DNA from: Bacilli bacterium
GTDB taxonomy: Bacteria > Bacillota_I > Bacilli_A > RF39 > UBA660
Direction: 5' to 3'
DNA length: 34,105 nucleotides
Assembly: GCA_017450205.1 (NCBI GenBank)
Contig: JAFSVF010000015.1
Span: forward strand, 1-34,105
Shown here: positions 1 through 7,163 of the stretch, one piece after another
How positions within the stretch are numbered: the stretch's first letter is position 1
How the letters are laid out: the number at the start of each line of letters is the position of its first letter
Made by a program: the position numbers and the translations under genes
The notes under the pieces: generated by a model
The model's database searches: none
Told to the model about the DNA's origin: nothing
The model's input: the letters and a program-made list of their open reading frames with translations, nothing else

Positions 1-144
1 AGGTCTTACTATTAATGGAGTTAATAATCCAGTGGATTTAATACTGTCCATTAATTCATTAAATGATTCATCTCTTTCAACTTTATAAGGATGATTTTTA
101 AATGAATCTATTTCACTTAGTTTTATTTTCTTATACTCACTCAT
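1..144 (-). CDS. ParB-like N-terminal domain protein (partial, cut by window edge)
   Basis: Only the first 48 or so residues are inside the window. They read as the start of a ParB/RepB/Spo0J-type domain: a lysine-rich start, then IDSFKNHPYKV, a helix around ELMDSIKSTGLL, and TPLIVRP. This matches the family pattern of a conserved N-P-x segment followed by SI..xGLL.PIIVRP. Family members bind DNA and hydrolyse CTP in plasmid or chromosome partition; many copies on mobile elements act as regulators or nucleases instead. Two ATGs are possible, at 150 and 144. The one at 144 is preferred because GGAGG then sits nine bases upstream rather than three. The gene overlaps the end of the XRE gene, so the two are probably co-translated. 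The C-terminal part is not visible, so the subfamily is open. Confidence 0.72.
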   Translation of the reverse strand, partial: MSEYKKIKLSEIDSFKNHPYKVERDESFNELMDSIKSTGLLTPLIVRP

Positions 145-616
145 TTCCATCTACCTCCAATTCAAAATTCAATTTCCATTCAATATATTCTTCATAAGAT
201 ATTTCTCTATATTTTCTTTTTTTTCTCATAGCATTCCATTCATCAATGAAATTCTTATAAGTTAATACATCTTTATTTTTTACATTTTGAATTATAGATA
301 AATCAATTTGATAGTTTGGTATAAGTTCTTCTAACCATAAAAAGATATAAATTAAATCTATTGGATTATTAAAATAATATTTTTTTATAGCATTAAAACT
401 AATATTTAATATTTTTGATATTTCTAAGGTTCTATCATCTTTTGGATTTCTATCGCCTTTTTCATATCGTGTCATAGTTCTTCTTTTACATTCACCAGTT
501 ATTCCTAAATTATCTGATACATAATCTTGAGATACTCTTCTAAATTGTCTTGCAAAAGCAATTCTTGAACCTTGAGATAAATCTTTCAATACTGGTTTCG
601 TATACAATACTCGCAT
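137..616 (-). CDS. XRE-family helix-turn-helix regulator, mobile-element type
   Basis: This 159-residue protein has an N-terminal helix-turn-helix (about residues 18-75) with the XRE-like run TRYEKGDRNPKDDRTLEISK. It is followed by FNNPIDLIYIFLWLEELIPN and a charged C-terminal tail. The RRTMTRYEKGDRNPK / NNPIDxIYIxxWLEEL pattern resembles small regulators carried by integrative conjugative elements of Firmicutes (recalled, not searched). GGAGG at 625-629 lies eight bases before the ATG. The stop is TGA and overlaps the start of the ParB-like gene. The upstream leader holds a strong hairpin with a competing inverted repeat and no clear promoter between hairpin and start. It is probably a DNA-binding regulator of the element to its left; its target is unknown. 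Confidence 0.75.
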   Translation of the reverse strand: MRVLYTKPVLKDLSQGSRIAFARQFRRVSQDYVSDNLGITGECKRRTMTRYEKGDRNPKDDRTLEISKILNISFNAIKKYYFNNPIDLIYIFLWLEELIPNYQIDLSIIQNVKNKDVLTYKNFIDEWNAMRKKRKYREISYEEYIEWKLNFELEVDGNE

Positions 617-637
617 TTTTTATTCCTCCAATTCTCT

Positions 638-672
638 GTCGCAAATAACAAAAAAAGACTAAGATTTGCGAC
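638..672. repeat. Perfect 9-bp inverted repeat overlapping the hairpin
   Basis: GTCGCAAAT (638-646) and ATTTGCGAC (664-672) are perfect inverted copies separated by 17 bases. The right arm overlaps the arms of the neighbouring terminator stem, so the two structures cannot form together in RNA. As DNA the repeat could be an operator for the XRE protein. Both readings are inference. Confidence 0.6.
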
Positions 673-693
673 TATTTTAGTCATCTTAGTCTT
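649..693 (-). terminator. Rho-independent terminator or attenuator hairpin before the XRE gene
   Basis: On the minus strand the 11-base arm AAGACTAAGAT (693-683) pairs perfectly with ATCTTAGTCTT (665-655). Inside it GACTA/TAGTC forms a second 5-bp stem. A run of T follows (654-649). It is the first terminator after ppdK and also sits 38 bases before the XRE start, so it may end the ppdK transcript, attenuate the XRE gene, or both. Confidence 0.75.
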
Positions 694-696
694 AAT

Positions 697-824
697 TTAT
701 ATGTAAATATCGACAAATATTGGATCTTTCTTACCACAATATTCTATTTCAGGCATTTTATTTAAATACCTTGAAATATCGTCTTTTGTAATAATAATGC
801 GGGTTAAGAAGATATCAATACTTT
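697..824 (-). pseudogene. 3' remnant of an unidentified gene
   Basis: Between the ppdK stop and the hairpin, one minus-strand frame is open for about 42 codons and ends in TAA at 697-699. It reads like normal protein, for example TRIIITKDDISRYLNKMPEI and then KKDPIFVDIYI. There is no ATG, GTG or TTG with a ribosome binding site at its head. The only in-frame ATG, at 756, would give 19 residues. In the same frame the sequence continues out of phase into the ppdK end until a stop at 874-876. I read it as the tail of a gene whose front was lost, perhaps when an element inserted or recombined here. I do not recognise the family. It may be chance coding-like sequence. Confidence 0.35.
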
Positions 825-3458
825 TTACTTCTTTTGACTGCCTGCCTTGATTGCAGCTTGGGCAGCAGCTAATCTAGCAATAGGTACTCTAAATGGTGAA
901 CAAGATACATAAGTTAATCCTACGTTATGACAGAACTCAACTGATTGTGGATCTCCACCATGTTCTCCACAAATACCAAGTTTAATATCAGGTCTTGTTT
1001 TCTTTCCAAGTTCAACAGCCATCTTAACTAATTTACCAACACCATGTTGATCTAACTTAGCAAATGGATCTTGTTCATAAATTTTATTTTCATAGTAAGA
1101 ACCTAAGAACTTACCAGCATCATCTCTTGAGAAACCAAATGTCATTTGAGTTAAGTCATTTGTTCCAAATGAGAAGAATTCAGCTGATTCAGCAATTTCA
1201 TCTGCAAGAAGTGATGCTCTTGGAATTTCAATCATTGTACCAATATGATATTCCATATCACTATTCTTTTCTTTCTTAACTTCTTCAGCAGTTTCTACTA
1301 CGATATTTTTAACAAAATCTAATTCTTTCTTTTCACCAACTAATGGAATCATAATTTCAGGAACAATATCATATCCATCTTCTGCTTTAACTTCAATAGC
1401 AGCTTCCATAAGTGCTCTTGTTTGCATTCTAGCAATTTCAGGATAAGTAACAGCTAGACGGCATCCTCTATGACCCATCATAGGGTTAAATTCATGTAAT
1501 TCATCACATACTTCTTTAATATGTTCTACAGTCATTCCCATAGCTTCTGATAATGCTTTCATTTCAGCATCAGTTTTAGGAATAAATTCATGTAAAGGTG
1601 GATCAATATAACGAACTGTCATAGGAAGTCCTTTAAGTTCTTTATACATAGCTTTAAAATCACCTTTTTGATAAGGAATAAGTAAATCTAAATATTTAAC
1701 TCTATCTTCTTCAGTTTCAGATAAAATCATTCTTCTTAAATTAAAGATTCTTTCTTCATCAAAGAACATGTGTTCAGTTCTACATAAACCAATTCCTTCA
1801 GCTCCTAATTCAACTGCTTTAGCTGTATCTTTTGGAGTATCAGCATTAGTTCTTACCTTTAATGTTCTGAATTTATCAGCCCATTCCATAACTCTACCAA
1901 ATTCACCAGCAATTGTTGCATCAACAGTCTTAATTTCACCATCATAAATATTACCAGTAGAACCATCAATAGAAATTACATCACCTTCGTGGAATGTTTT
2001 ACCAGCTAATGTAAATTGTTTATTAGCTTCATCCATTGCAATATCTCCACAACCAGAAACACAGCAAGTTCCCATTCCTCTAGCAACTACTGCAGCATGA
2101 CTAGTCATACCACCACGAACAGTTAAGATACCTTGAGCAACTTTCATACCAGTAATATCTTCTGGTGAAGTTTCAAGTCTAACTAAAACAACTTTCTTTT
2201 TATTAGCAGCCCATTTTTCAGCATCTTCAGCACTGAATACAATTTGTCCACAAGCAGCTCCAGGAGATGCTCCTAAACCTTTACCAATTGGTGTAGCTTC
2301 TTTAAGTGCCTTTGCATCAAATTGTGGATGTAAAAGTGTATCTAAGTTTCTTGGATCAATCATTAATACTGCTTCTTCTTCAGTACGCATTCCTTCATCT
2401 ACTAAGTCACATGCAATCTTTAATGCAGCTTGAGCAGTACGTTTTCCGTTTCTAGTTTGTAACATATAAAGTTTACCATGTTCAACAGTAAATTCCATAT
2501 CTTGCATATCTCTATAATGTTCTTCAAGAGTTTTACAAACTTCTTTGAATTGTTTAAATGCTTCCGGGAATTTTTCTTCCATTTCAGTAATATGCATTGG
2601 AGTTCTTACACCAGCAACAACATCTTCACCTTGAGCATTAGTTAAGAATTCACCAAATAATCCTTTTTCACCAGTTGCAGGATCTCTAGTAAATGCAACA
2701 CCAGTACCACAGTCATCACCCATGTTACCAAATGCCATTGATTGAACATTTACAGCAGTTCCCCATGAATAAGGAATATCATTATCTCTTCTATAAACAT
2801 TAGCTCTTGGGTTATCCCATGATCTAAATACTGCTTTTATAGCACCCATTAATTGTTCTTTTGGATCAGTTGGGAATTCTGTTCCAATTTTATTTTTGTA
2901 TTCTTCTTTAAACTCTCTTGCAAGTTCTTTTAAATCTTCAGCAGTTAATTCAATATCAAGTTTAACTCCCTTAGATTCTTTCATCTTATCAATTAGTTCT
3001 TCAAAGTATTTTTTTCCTACTTCCATAACTACATCAGAATACATTTGAATAAATCTTCTATAGCAATCCCATGCCCATCTTTCATTACCAGACTTTTCAG
3101 CTAAAACTTCAACTACTTCTTCATTTAATCCTAAATTAAGTATAGTATCCATCATTCCTGGCATCGAAGCACGAGCACCACTTCTAACTGAAACTAAAAG
3201 TGGGTTTTCTTTATCCCCAAATTTCTTTCCAGTGATTTCTTCCATTTTGCCAATGTACTCATTAATTTGGTTTTGAATTTCTTCATTGATTTCTCTACCA
3301 TCGTTGTAGTATTGAGTACAAGCTTCAGTAGTGATTGTAAATCCTTGAGGTACTGGTAAACCAATATTAGTCATTTCTGCTAAATTAGCACCTTTACCAC
3401 CAAGTAAATTACGCATATCTGCACTACCTTCAGTGAATAAATATACATATTTTGTCAT
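825..3458 (-). CDS. ppdK: pyruvate, phosphate dikinase
   Basis: This 877-residue protein has the full length of bacterial PPDK, the cytoplasmic enzyme interconverting pyruvate + ATP + Pi and phosphoenolpyruvate + AMP + PPi. The N-terminal ATP-grasp domain begins with GGKGANLAEM. The swivelling phosphohistidine domain has the catalytic histidine in GGMTSHAAVVARG (His454). The C-terminal TIM-barrel has RTEHMFF, the FGTNDLTQMTFG segment and the active-site cysteine in GICGEHGGDP (Cys830). All key residues are present. It has its own promoter (3494-3521) just after the terminator of the preceding operon. The ribosome binding site is an AAGGAAGG stretch just before the ATG. In anaerobic Firmicutes PPDK often serves PPi-linked glycolysis or PEP supply; the direction here cannot be told from sequence. 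Confidence 0.98.
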   Translation of the reverse strand: MTKYVYLFTEGSADMRNLLGGKGANLAEMTNIGLPVPQGFTITTEACTQYYNDGREINEEIQNQINEYIGKMEEITGKKFGDKENPLLVSVRSGARASMPGMMDTILNLGLNEEVVEVLAEKSGNERWAWDCYRRFIQMYSDVVMEVGKKYFEELIDKMKESKGVKLDIELTAEDLKELAREFKEEYKNKIGTEFPTDPKEQLMGAIKAVFRSWDNPRANVYRRDNDIPYSWGTAVNVQSMAFGNMGDDCGTGVAFTRDPATGEKGLFGEFLTNAQGEDVVAGVRTPMHITEMEEKFPEAFKQFKEVCKTLEEHYRDMQDMEFTVEHGKLYMLQTRNGKRTAQAALKIACDLVDEGMRTEEEAVLMIDPRNLDTLLHPQFDAKALKEATPIGKGLGASPGAACGQIVFSAEDAEKWAANKKKVVLVRLETSPEDITGMKVAQGILTVRGGMTSHAAVVARGMGTCCVSGCGDIAMDEANKQFTLAGKTFHEGDVISIDGSTGNIYDGEIKTVDATIAGEFGRVMEWADKFRTLKVRTNADTPKDTAKAVELGAEGIGLCRTEHMFFDEERIFNLRRMILSETEEDRVKYLDLLIPYQKGDFKAMYKELKGLPMTVRYIDPPLHEFIPKTDAEMKALSEAMGMTVEHIKEVCDELHEFNPMMGHRGCRLAVTYPEIARMQTRALMEAAIEVKAEDGYDIVPEIMIPLVGEKKELDFVKNIVVETAEEVKKEKNSDMEYHIGTMIEIPRASLLADEIAESAEFFSFGTNDLTQMTFGFSRDDAGKFLGSYYENKIYEQDPFAKLDQHGVGKLVKMAVELGKKTRPDIKLGICGEHGGDPQSVEFCHNVGLTYVSCSPFRVPIARLAAAQAAIKAGSQKK

Positions 3459-3493
3459 ATAACCATCCTTCCTTCTACTATTTACCCTCCTTT

Positions 3494-3521
3494 AGTATAT
3501 CATAGAAAATCTTTATTCCAA
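3494..3521 (-). promoter_or_regulatory. ppdK promoter
   Basis: On the minus strand, -35 TTGGAA (3521-3516), a 16-base spacer and -10 TATACT (3499-3494) lie directly after the preceding terminator and about 36 bases before the ppdK ATG. Four of six and five of six bases match the sigma-A consensus. Confidence 0.65.
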
Positions 3522-3523
3522 TT

Positions 3524-3547
3524 AAAAAAATCGAGTTTTCTCGATTT
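3524..3547 (-). terminator. Terminator of the phosphoesterase-truB-deacetylase operon
   Basis: An 8-bp perfect stem AAATCGAG/CTCGATTT (3547-3540 with 3535-3528) with a 4-base loop is followed on the minus strand by seven T. The upper arm overlaps the deacetylase stop codon. Confidence 0.9.
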
Positions 3548-4967
3548 AATTATTTATTCCATGATGAGCAGTAATTGAATTTTCATCTAATACTCTAAAC
3601 TCATAACCTTCACTCTTTAAAGTACTTAGAATTGTAGGTAATGCATTAAGTGTAGTCTTATGAATATCATGCATTAAAACAACTGATTCATTATTCTTTC
3701 TAACACCATTTAATACATTATTAATTATCTTTTCAGTTCCACTTCCAGCACCATCAGTAGAATCTACATTCCAATCAAAATATACATATCCTTTTGCTTC
3801 CATAAGGTTAGCTAAGTATTTCATAATACCATTTATATAACTTCTAGATATTGTATTAGATGAACCACCTGGAAATCTAAAAAGATTAGTTTTTTCTCCA
3901 ATTAAATTTTCGATTTTTTCATTCATTGTATTAAAATCATTAACATAATCTTCTGGAGATGCATATATAGAATACTTATGTGTATTTGTATGAACTGCTA
4001 TTCTATGACCTTTATCATATTCTTTTTTTATAATATCTAAATATTTACCATTAAATTGATCTGTAACAAAGAATGTTGCTTTAACATTGTACTCATCTAA
4101 TATTTTTAAAAAATCTTCAGTATAAGCACAAGGTCCATCATCAAATGTTAAATATACTATTTTTTCTCCACTAGTACTCTTTTCTCTTACAGGTACATCT
4201 AATTTTTTATATACATTAATAATTCTAAATATATTAGTTTTAACACCATGATTATCAACAGTATATTTTATTTCATAAGTTCCTTCTTTAGTTAAATCTA
4301 CTTGATTATCTACTGATACATCATAGTTTTTTAACTCTCTATCTCCATCAAATACACTTACACCCTTTTCATTATAAGTTCCATTAGTCTCAATATAATA
4401 AATTGGTGAGCCATTTAATTTAAGTATCAAAGGTTCTACTTCTACTTCTTCAATTGGTAAACTGACCCTTACTTCATTATTAGATGAATCACTAACAGAT
4501 AAAATAACTTCATTATCTAAATAGTTAACACTAACCTTTTTAGTTAAATCACCATCATAATTATCTTTAGAAGTAAAATAAATCTTACTATAATCATTAT
4601 TATATTTATATACTACATCATTTGCTACTTTAATAGTAGGAGATTCTTTATCTACTACATTAATAGTTCTTTCTTTAACATACTCTTTTCCTCTAAAGTT
4701 ATATTTATAAATAACTTTATATGTACCTACTATCTTATTATTAACATTACTATCTATATTTAATTCATATAAGTTTTCTTTAATCTCTTTTCCGTCAAAG
4801 AATATCTTAGATCCTTCATCATTATATTTACTAAATACATCAATATCTACAAAATCACTTCCATTTAATTCAACATAAGCATCTAAAAAAACATCTTTTC
4901 TTATTAAGAATATATTTAAAATGAATATTATAACTAAAATAATTTTTCTCCAAAGATGTTTATTCAT
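3546..4967 (-). CDS. membrane-anchored polysaccharide (peptidoglycan) deacetylase, NodB family
   Basis: The 473-residue protein starts with a hydrophobic anchor (about 8-24). Two or three Ig-like DUF5011-type modules follow (about 30-107, a partial one near 110-175, and 180-253), and then a C-terminal NodB domain. All five NodB motifs are visible: TFDDGP (274-279, metal-binding Asp277), HTNTH (326-330, metal-binding histidines), RFPGGSS (364-370), the DWNVDS segment (398-403) and LMHDI (431-435, catalytic His433). The protein would face outside and remove acetyl groups from peptidoglycan or another cell-wall glycan, which in related bacteria gives lysozyme resistance. It is the last gene of an operon with truB, 15 bases downstream. 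AAAGAGG precedes the ATG. The exact substrate is not deducible. Confidence 0.9.
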   Translation of the reverse strand: MNKHLWRKIILVIIFILNIFLIRKDVFLDAYVELNGSDFVDIDVFSKYNDEGSKIFFDGKEIKENLYELNIDSNVNNKIVGTYKVIYKYNFRGKEYVKERTINVVDKESPTIKVANDVVYKYNNDYSKIYFTSKDNYDGDLTKKVSVNYLDNEVILSVSDSSNNEVRVSLPIEEVEVEPLILKLNGSPIYYIETNGTYNEKGVSVFDGDRELKNYDVSVDNQVDLTKEGTYEIKYTVDNHGVKTNIFRIINVYKKLDVPVREKSTSGEKIVYLTFDDGPCAYTEDFLKILDEYNVKATFFVTDQFNGKYLDIIKKEYDKGHRIAVHTNTHKYSIYASPEDYVNDFNTMNEKIENLIGEKTNLFRFPGGSSNTISRSYINGIMKYLANLMEAKGYVYFDWNVDSTDGAGSGTEKIINNVLNGVRKNNESVVLMHDIHKTTLNALPTILSTLKSEGYEFRVLDENSITAHHGINN

Positions 4968-4982
4968 TTTAATACCTCTTTC

Positions 4983-5828
4983 CTAATTATTTAATTTTAT
5001 ATACATATGATATTTTTTATCTTCTTCCTTTTTATAAAGTGCAATATCATTAAAACTATATCTAAATAAAATATAATCTTTATTAGATTTATATTCTATA
5101 GATACTCCATTATCTATAAGTTTAAATAAGTTATCACTAGCAGTAACTATATCTAAATCAAGTACTTCTTCAAGTGATAAAATCTTATATTTATTATTCT
5201 TTATATCATCTATCGTATAAGAATCTTTTATATCAAACTTACCTTGTTTAGTTCTTTCTAAACTTGTCATAGTAGCACATGTATTAAGAGATTCTCCAAT
5301 ATCTCTAATTAAACTTCTAATATAAGTTCCTTTAGAAACTAAACATCTAAATTTGACATCATTACCATCAATAGATAATATTTCAATATTCTTAATATTA
5401 ACTTTTCTTACAGGAAGTTCAACACTTTCTCCATTTCTTGCATAATCATAAAGTTTTCTTCCATTTACTTTAACAGAAGAATAAATTGGAACTTCTTGAC
5501 CATATTCTTTTTGAAATGAATTAATTGTTTTAGATATCAATTCTTTATCTAATTTAATATCTTCTTCTTTTAATACGTTACCAGTAATATCTAAAGTATC
5601 TGTTAATATACCTAAACGCATACCTGTTACATATTCTTTATATTCACTAGTTAAATCTAAATTTAACTTAGTATATTTACCAATCGTACAAACAAGTACA
5701 CCAGTAGCTAAAGGATCAAGCGTACCAGTATGTCCAATTTTCTTAGTATGAAATATATGTACTAAATCATTTACAACATCTCTAGAAGTAACATCCTTAT
5801 CCTTATTAACAACTAAAACACCATTCAT
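4983..5828 (-). CDS. truB: tRNA pseudouridine(55) synthase
   Basis: TruB makes pseudouridine 55 in the T-loop of tRNAs. The 281-residue protein carries the N-terminal VNKDKDVTSRDVV segment, the catalytic motif GHTGTLDPLATGVL with Asp38, the YSSVKVNGRKLYDYAR segment, and the RCLVSKGTYIRSL motif. Length fits bacterial TruB, with a short divergent C-terminal tail. The usual Firmicutes partner ribF is not downstream; the deacetylase takes its place. Only four bases separate it from the preceding phosphoesterase gene, whose end supplies the weak ribosome binding site AAGTGATGAT, so translational coupling is likely. Confidence 0.97.
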   Translation of the reverse strand: MNGVLVVNKDKDVTSRDVVNDLVHIFHTKKIGHTGTLDPLATGVLVCTIGKYTKLNLDLTSEYKEYVTGMRLGILTDTLDITGNVLKEEDIKLDKELISKTINSFQKEYGQEVPIYSSVKVNGRKLYDYARNGESVELPVRKVNIKNIEILSIDGNDVKFRCLVSKGTYIRSLIRDIGESLNTCATMTSLERTKQGKFDIKDSYTIDDIKNNKYKILSLEEVLDLDIVTASDNLFKLIDNGVSIEYKSNKDYILFRYSFNDIALYKKEEDKKYHMYIKLNN

Positions 5829-5832
5829 ATCA

Positions 5833-6711
5833 TCACTTCACTTTATAACTATCTATTAATTTTCTATTATAAAAATTTCTTTTTCTTATTTTAGCTTTAT
5901 TATCTTTAAAATTATAAACATCTATTAAAACACTATCATCTTCCATATTAGCAATCATAAATCCAGGAAAAGCTCCATTTGTCTTATTAATAATATCATC
6001 ACTTAAAGTTGGTGCTTTAAGTCTTGCATCACTTTTTAACTTTAATTCATGCCCATGTCCAGTAAAATTTAATGCTATATCAACAAAAGGTGTTTCTTCA
6101 GGAACATATTTAATTTTATGCTCCATAGTAAACATATAATTATTCCAATCAAAATAAACTCTTTTATATCCATAAACATTCATTTGATTCTTTTCTTCTA
6201 ATGCATCCATTACATCTTCATTTTTTTCAATTGCTTTATAATCATGGTTACCAAGTAATAAATGTGTTTCAAATTCATTAGGTTCAGGATATATATTTCT
6301 TAATATATCTAATTGATATTGAAGACTTTTATCATAATTATTAAACTCTCCTTGAAGAATATCACCTAAATGTAGACATCCTTCAACACCTAATTTAACC
6401 CCTGTATTATATGCTTCATCTATATAGTTTAAATTTTCACGATTACTACCAATATGAGTATCAGCAATAACTAAAAGAGACTTAACATCTATCTTAAATG
6501 ATGGTAACTCTTCTCTATTACATACTTCATAATAAGCCTGTAATTCTTTTTTTCTATTTTTACAATAGTATAAATTTAATAAACTTATAATTGTATTTCT
6601 AGAAGCATTAGTAAGCAAACATAATTCATCTATAGACTTATTATCAAAATAATAAGATTTATAAACAAATTCTTGAATATCTTTCTTCAGTTCGCTCACT
6701 GTATAAATCAT
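5833..6711 (-). CDS. HTH-containing calcineurin-like metallophosphoesterase
   Basis: The 292-residue protein has an N-terminal helical region with a possible helix-turn-helix (about 28-50, SIDELCLLTNASRNTIISLL). A calcineurin-like phosphoesterase domain follows with all metal-binding blocks: ADTHIGS (Asp84, His86), LGD (115-117), GNHD (154-157), MEHK (His198) and GHGH (218-221). The substrate is unknown; the family includes nucleases, nucleotide phosphatases and protein phosphatases. The start at 6711 is preferred over an ATG at 6762. GGTGGG precedes it, and the -10 box at 6731-6736 puts the transcript start downstream of 6762. It heads an operon with truB and the deacetylase. It resembles the phosphoesterase part of the larger protein at 19107-21032. 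Stop is TGA. Confidence 0.82.
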   Translation of the reverse strand: MIYTVSELKKDIQEFVYKSYYFDNKSIDELCLLTNASRNTIISLLNLYYCKNRKKELQAYYEVCNREELPSFKIDVKSLLVIADTHIGSNRENLNYIDEAYNTGVKLGVEGCLHLGDILQGEFNNYDKSLQYQLDILRNIYPEPNEFETHLLLGNHDYKAIEKNEDVMDALEEKNQMNVYGYKRVYFDWNNYMFTMEHKIKYVPEETPFVDIALNFTGHGHELKLKSDARLKAPTLSDDIINKTNGAFPGFMIANMEDDSVLIDVYNFKDNKAKIRKRNFYNRKLIDSYKVK

Positions 6712-6730
6712 AATCCCACCATCCACGCTT

Positions 6731-6739
6731 ATTATATCA
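6731..6739 (-). promoter_or_regulatory. Extended -10 promoter of the phosphoesterase-truB-deacetylase operon
   Basis: The minus strand reads TGATATAAT (6739-6731), a perfect -10 with the TG extension. There is no convincing -35. It lies just after the rbfA terminator and leaves a leader of about 15 bases before the ATG at 6711. Confidence 0.65.
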
Positions 6740-6789
6740 TTAAAAGAAAAAAGAATGGGCATTTATTACTTATTCTTTATAAAATTTAT

Positions 6790-6823
6790 AAAAAAATGAT
6801 GAACTAGTTTTGTTCATCATTTT
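6790..6823 (-). terminator. Terminator of the rimP-nusA-ylxR-infB-rbfA operon
   Basis: A perfect 12-bp stem (6823-6812 with 6804-6793, AAAATGATGAAC/GTTCATCATTTT) with a 7-base loop is followed by T-rich sequence. Its upper arm lies in the last codons of rbfA. Confidence 0.9.
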
Positions 6824-7163
6824 CATGTATTTTATCAATTAATTCTTCAATTCTATTTCCATATTCGATAGATTCATCAACAATAAATCTAACTTCCGGA
6901 ATATGTCTTAAGTTTTCACCTAATCTATCAGCAAGTACAGTTCTTATCCAAGGTGCTGCTTCTTTTAAATTAGCACTAACAGCATCTTTATCTTCTTCAC
7001 CCATATAAGTGTAATAAACACGTGCTAAACTTAAGTCATTAGTTACTTCACATCCAGTTACAGTAACATGTTTTAATGTATCGTCTTTTGCTTCAAGTAA
7101 TAATATATTTGATACTTCTCTCATAACTTGAGAAGAAATTCTACCTTGTTTTATATTATTCAT
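6804..7163 (-). CDS. rbfA: 30S ribosome-binding factor A
   Basis: RbfA is a KH-fold factor that binds the 30S subunit and helps mature the 5' end of 16S rRNA. The 119-residue protein shows the expected family features: RISSQVMREVSNIL near the start, the VTGCEVTNDLSLARVYYTYMG strand region and the C-terminal RHIPEVRFIVDESIEYGNRIEELI. Length is normal. Its ATG shares one base with the infB stop (TAATG), so translation is coupled to IF-2. It is the last gene of the operon. Confidence 0.97.
   Translation of the reverse strand: MNNIKQGRISSQVMREVSNILLLEAKDDTLKHVTVTGCEVTNDLSLARVYYTYMGEEDKDAVSANLKEAAPWIRTVLADRLGENLRHIPEVRFIVDESIEYGNRIEELIDKIHENDEQN

Noticed and set aside
137..616. Mycoplasma-type code (TGA as Trp)
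   Set aside because: All long genes are complete with TGG as Trp, and TGA ends the XRE gene and the phosphoesterase gene at 5833.
1064..1279. Plus-strand frame inside ppdK
   Set aside because: Antisense to the conserved C-terminal barrel of PPDK; no ribosome binding site or recognisable domain.
6712..6762. Upstream start for the small phosphoesterase at 6762
   Set aside because: No binding site, and the predicted -10 lies downstream of it, so it would not be transcribed from that promoter.
6801..6815. GAAC...GTTC string as a second SOS box
   Set aside because: Its arms are too far apart for a LexA site and form the rbfA terminator stem.
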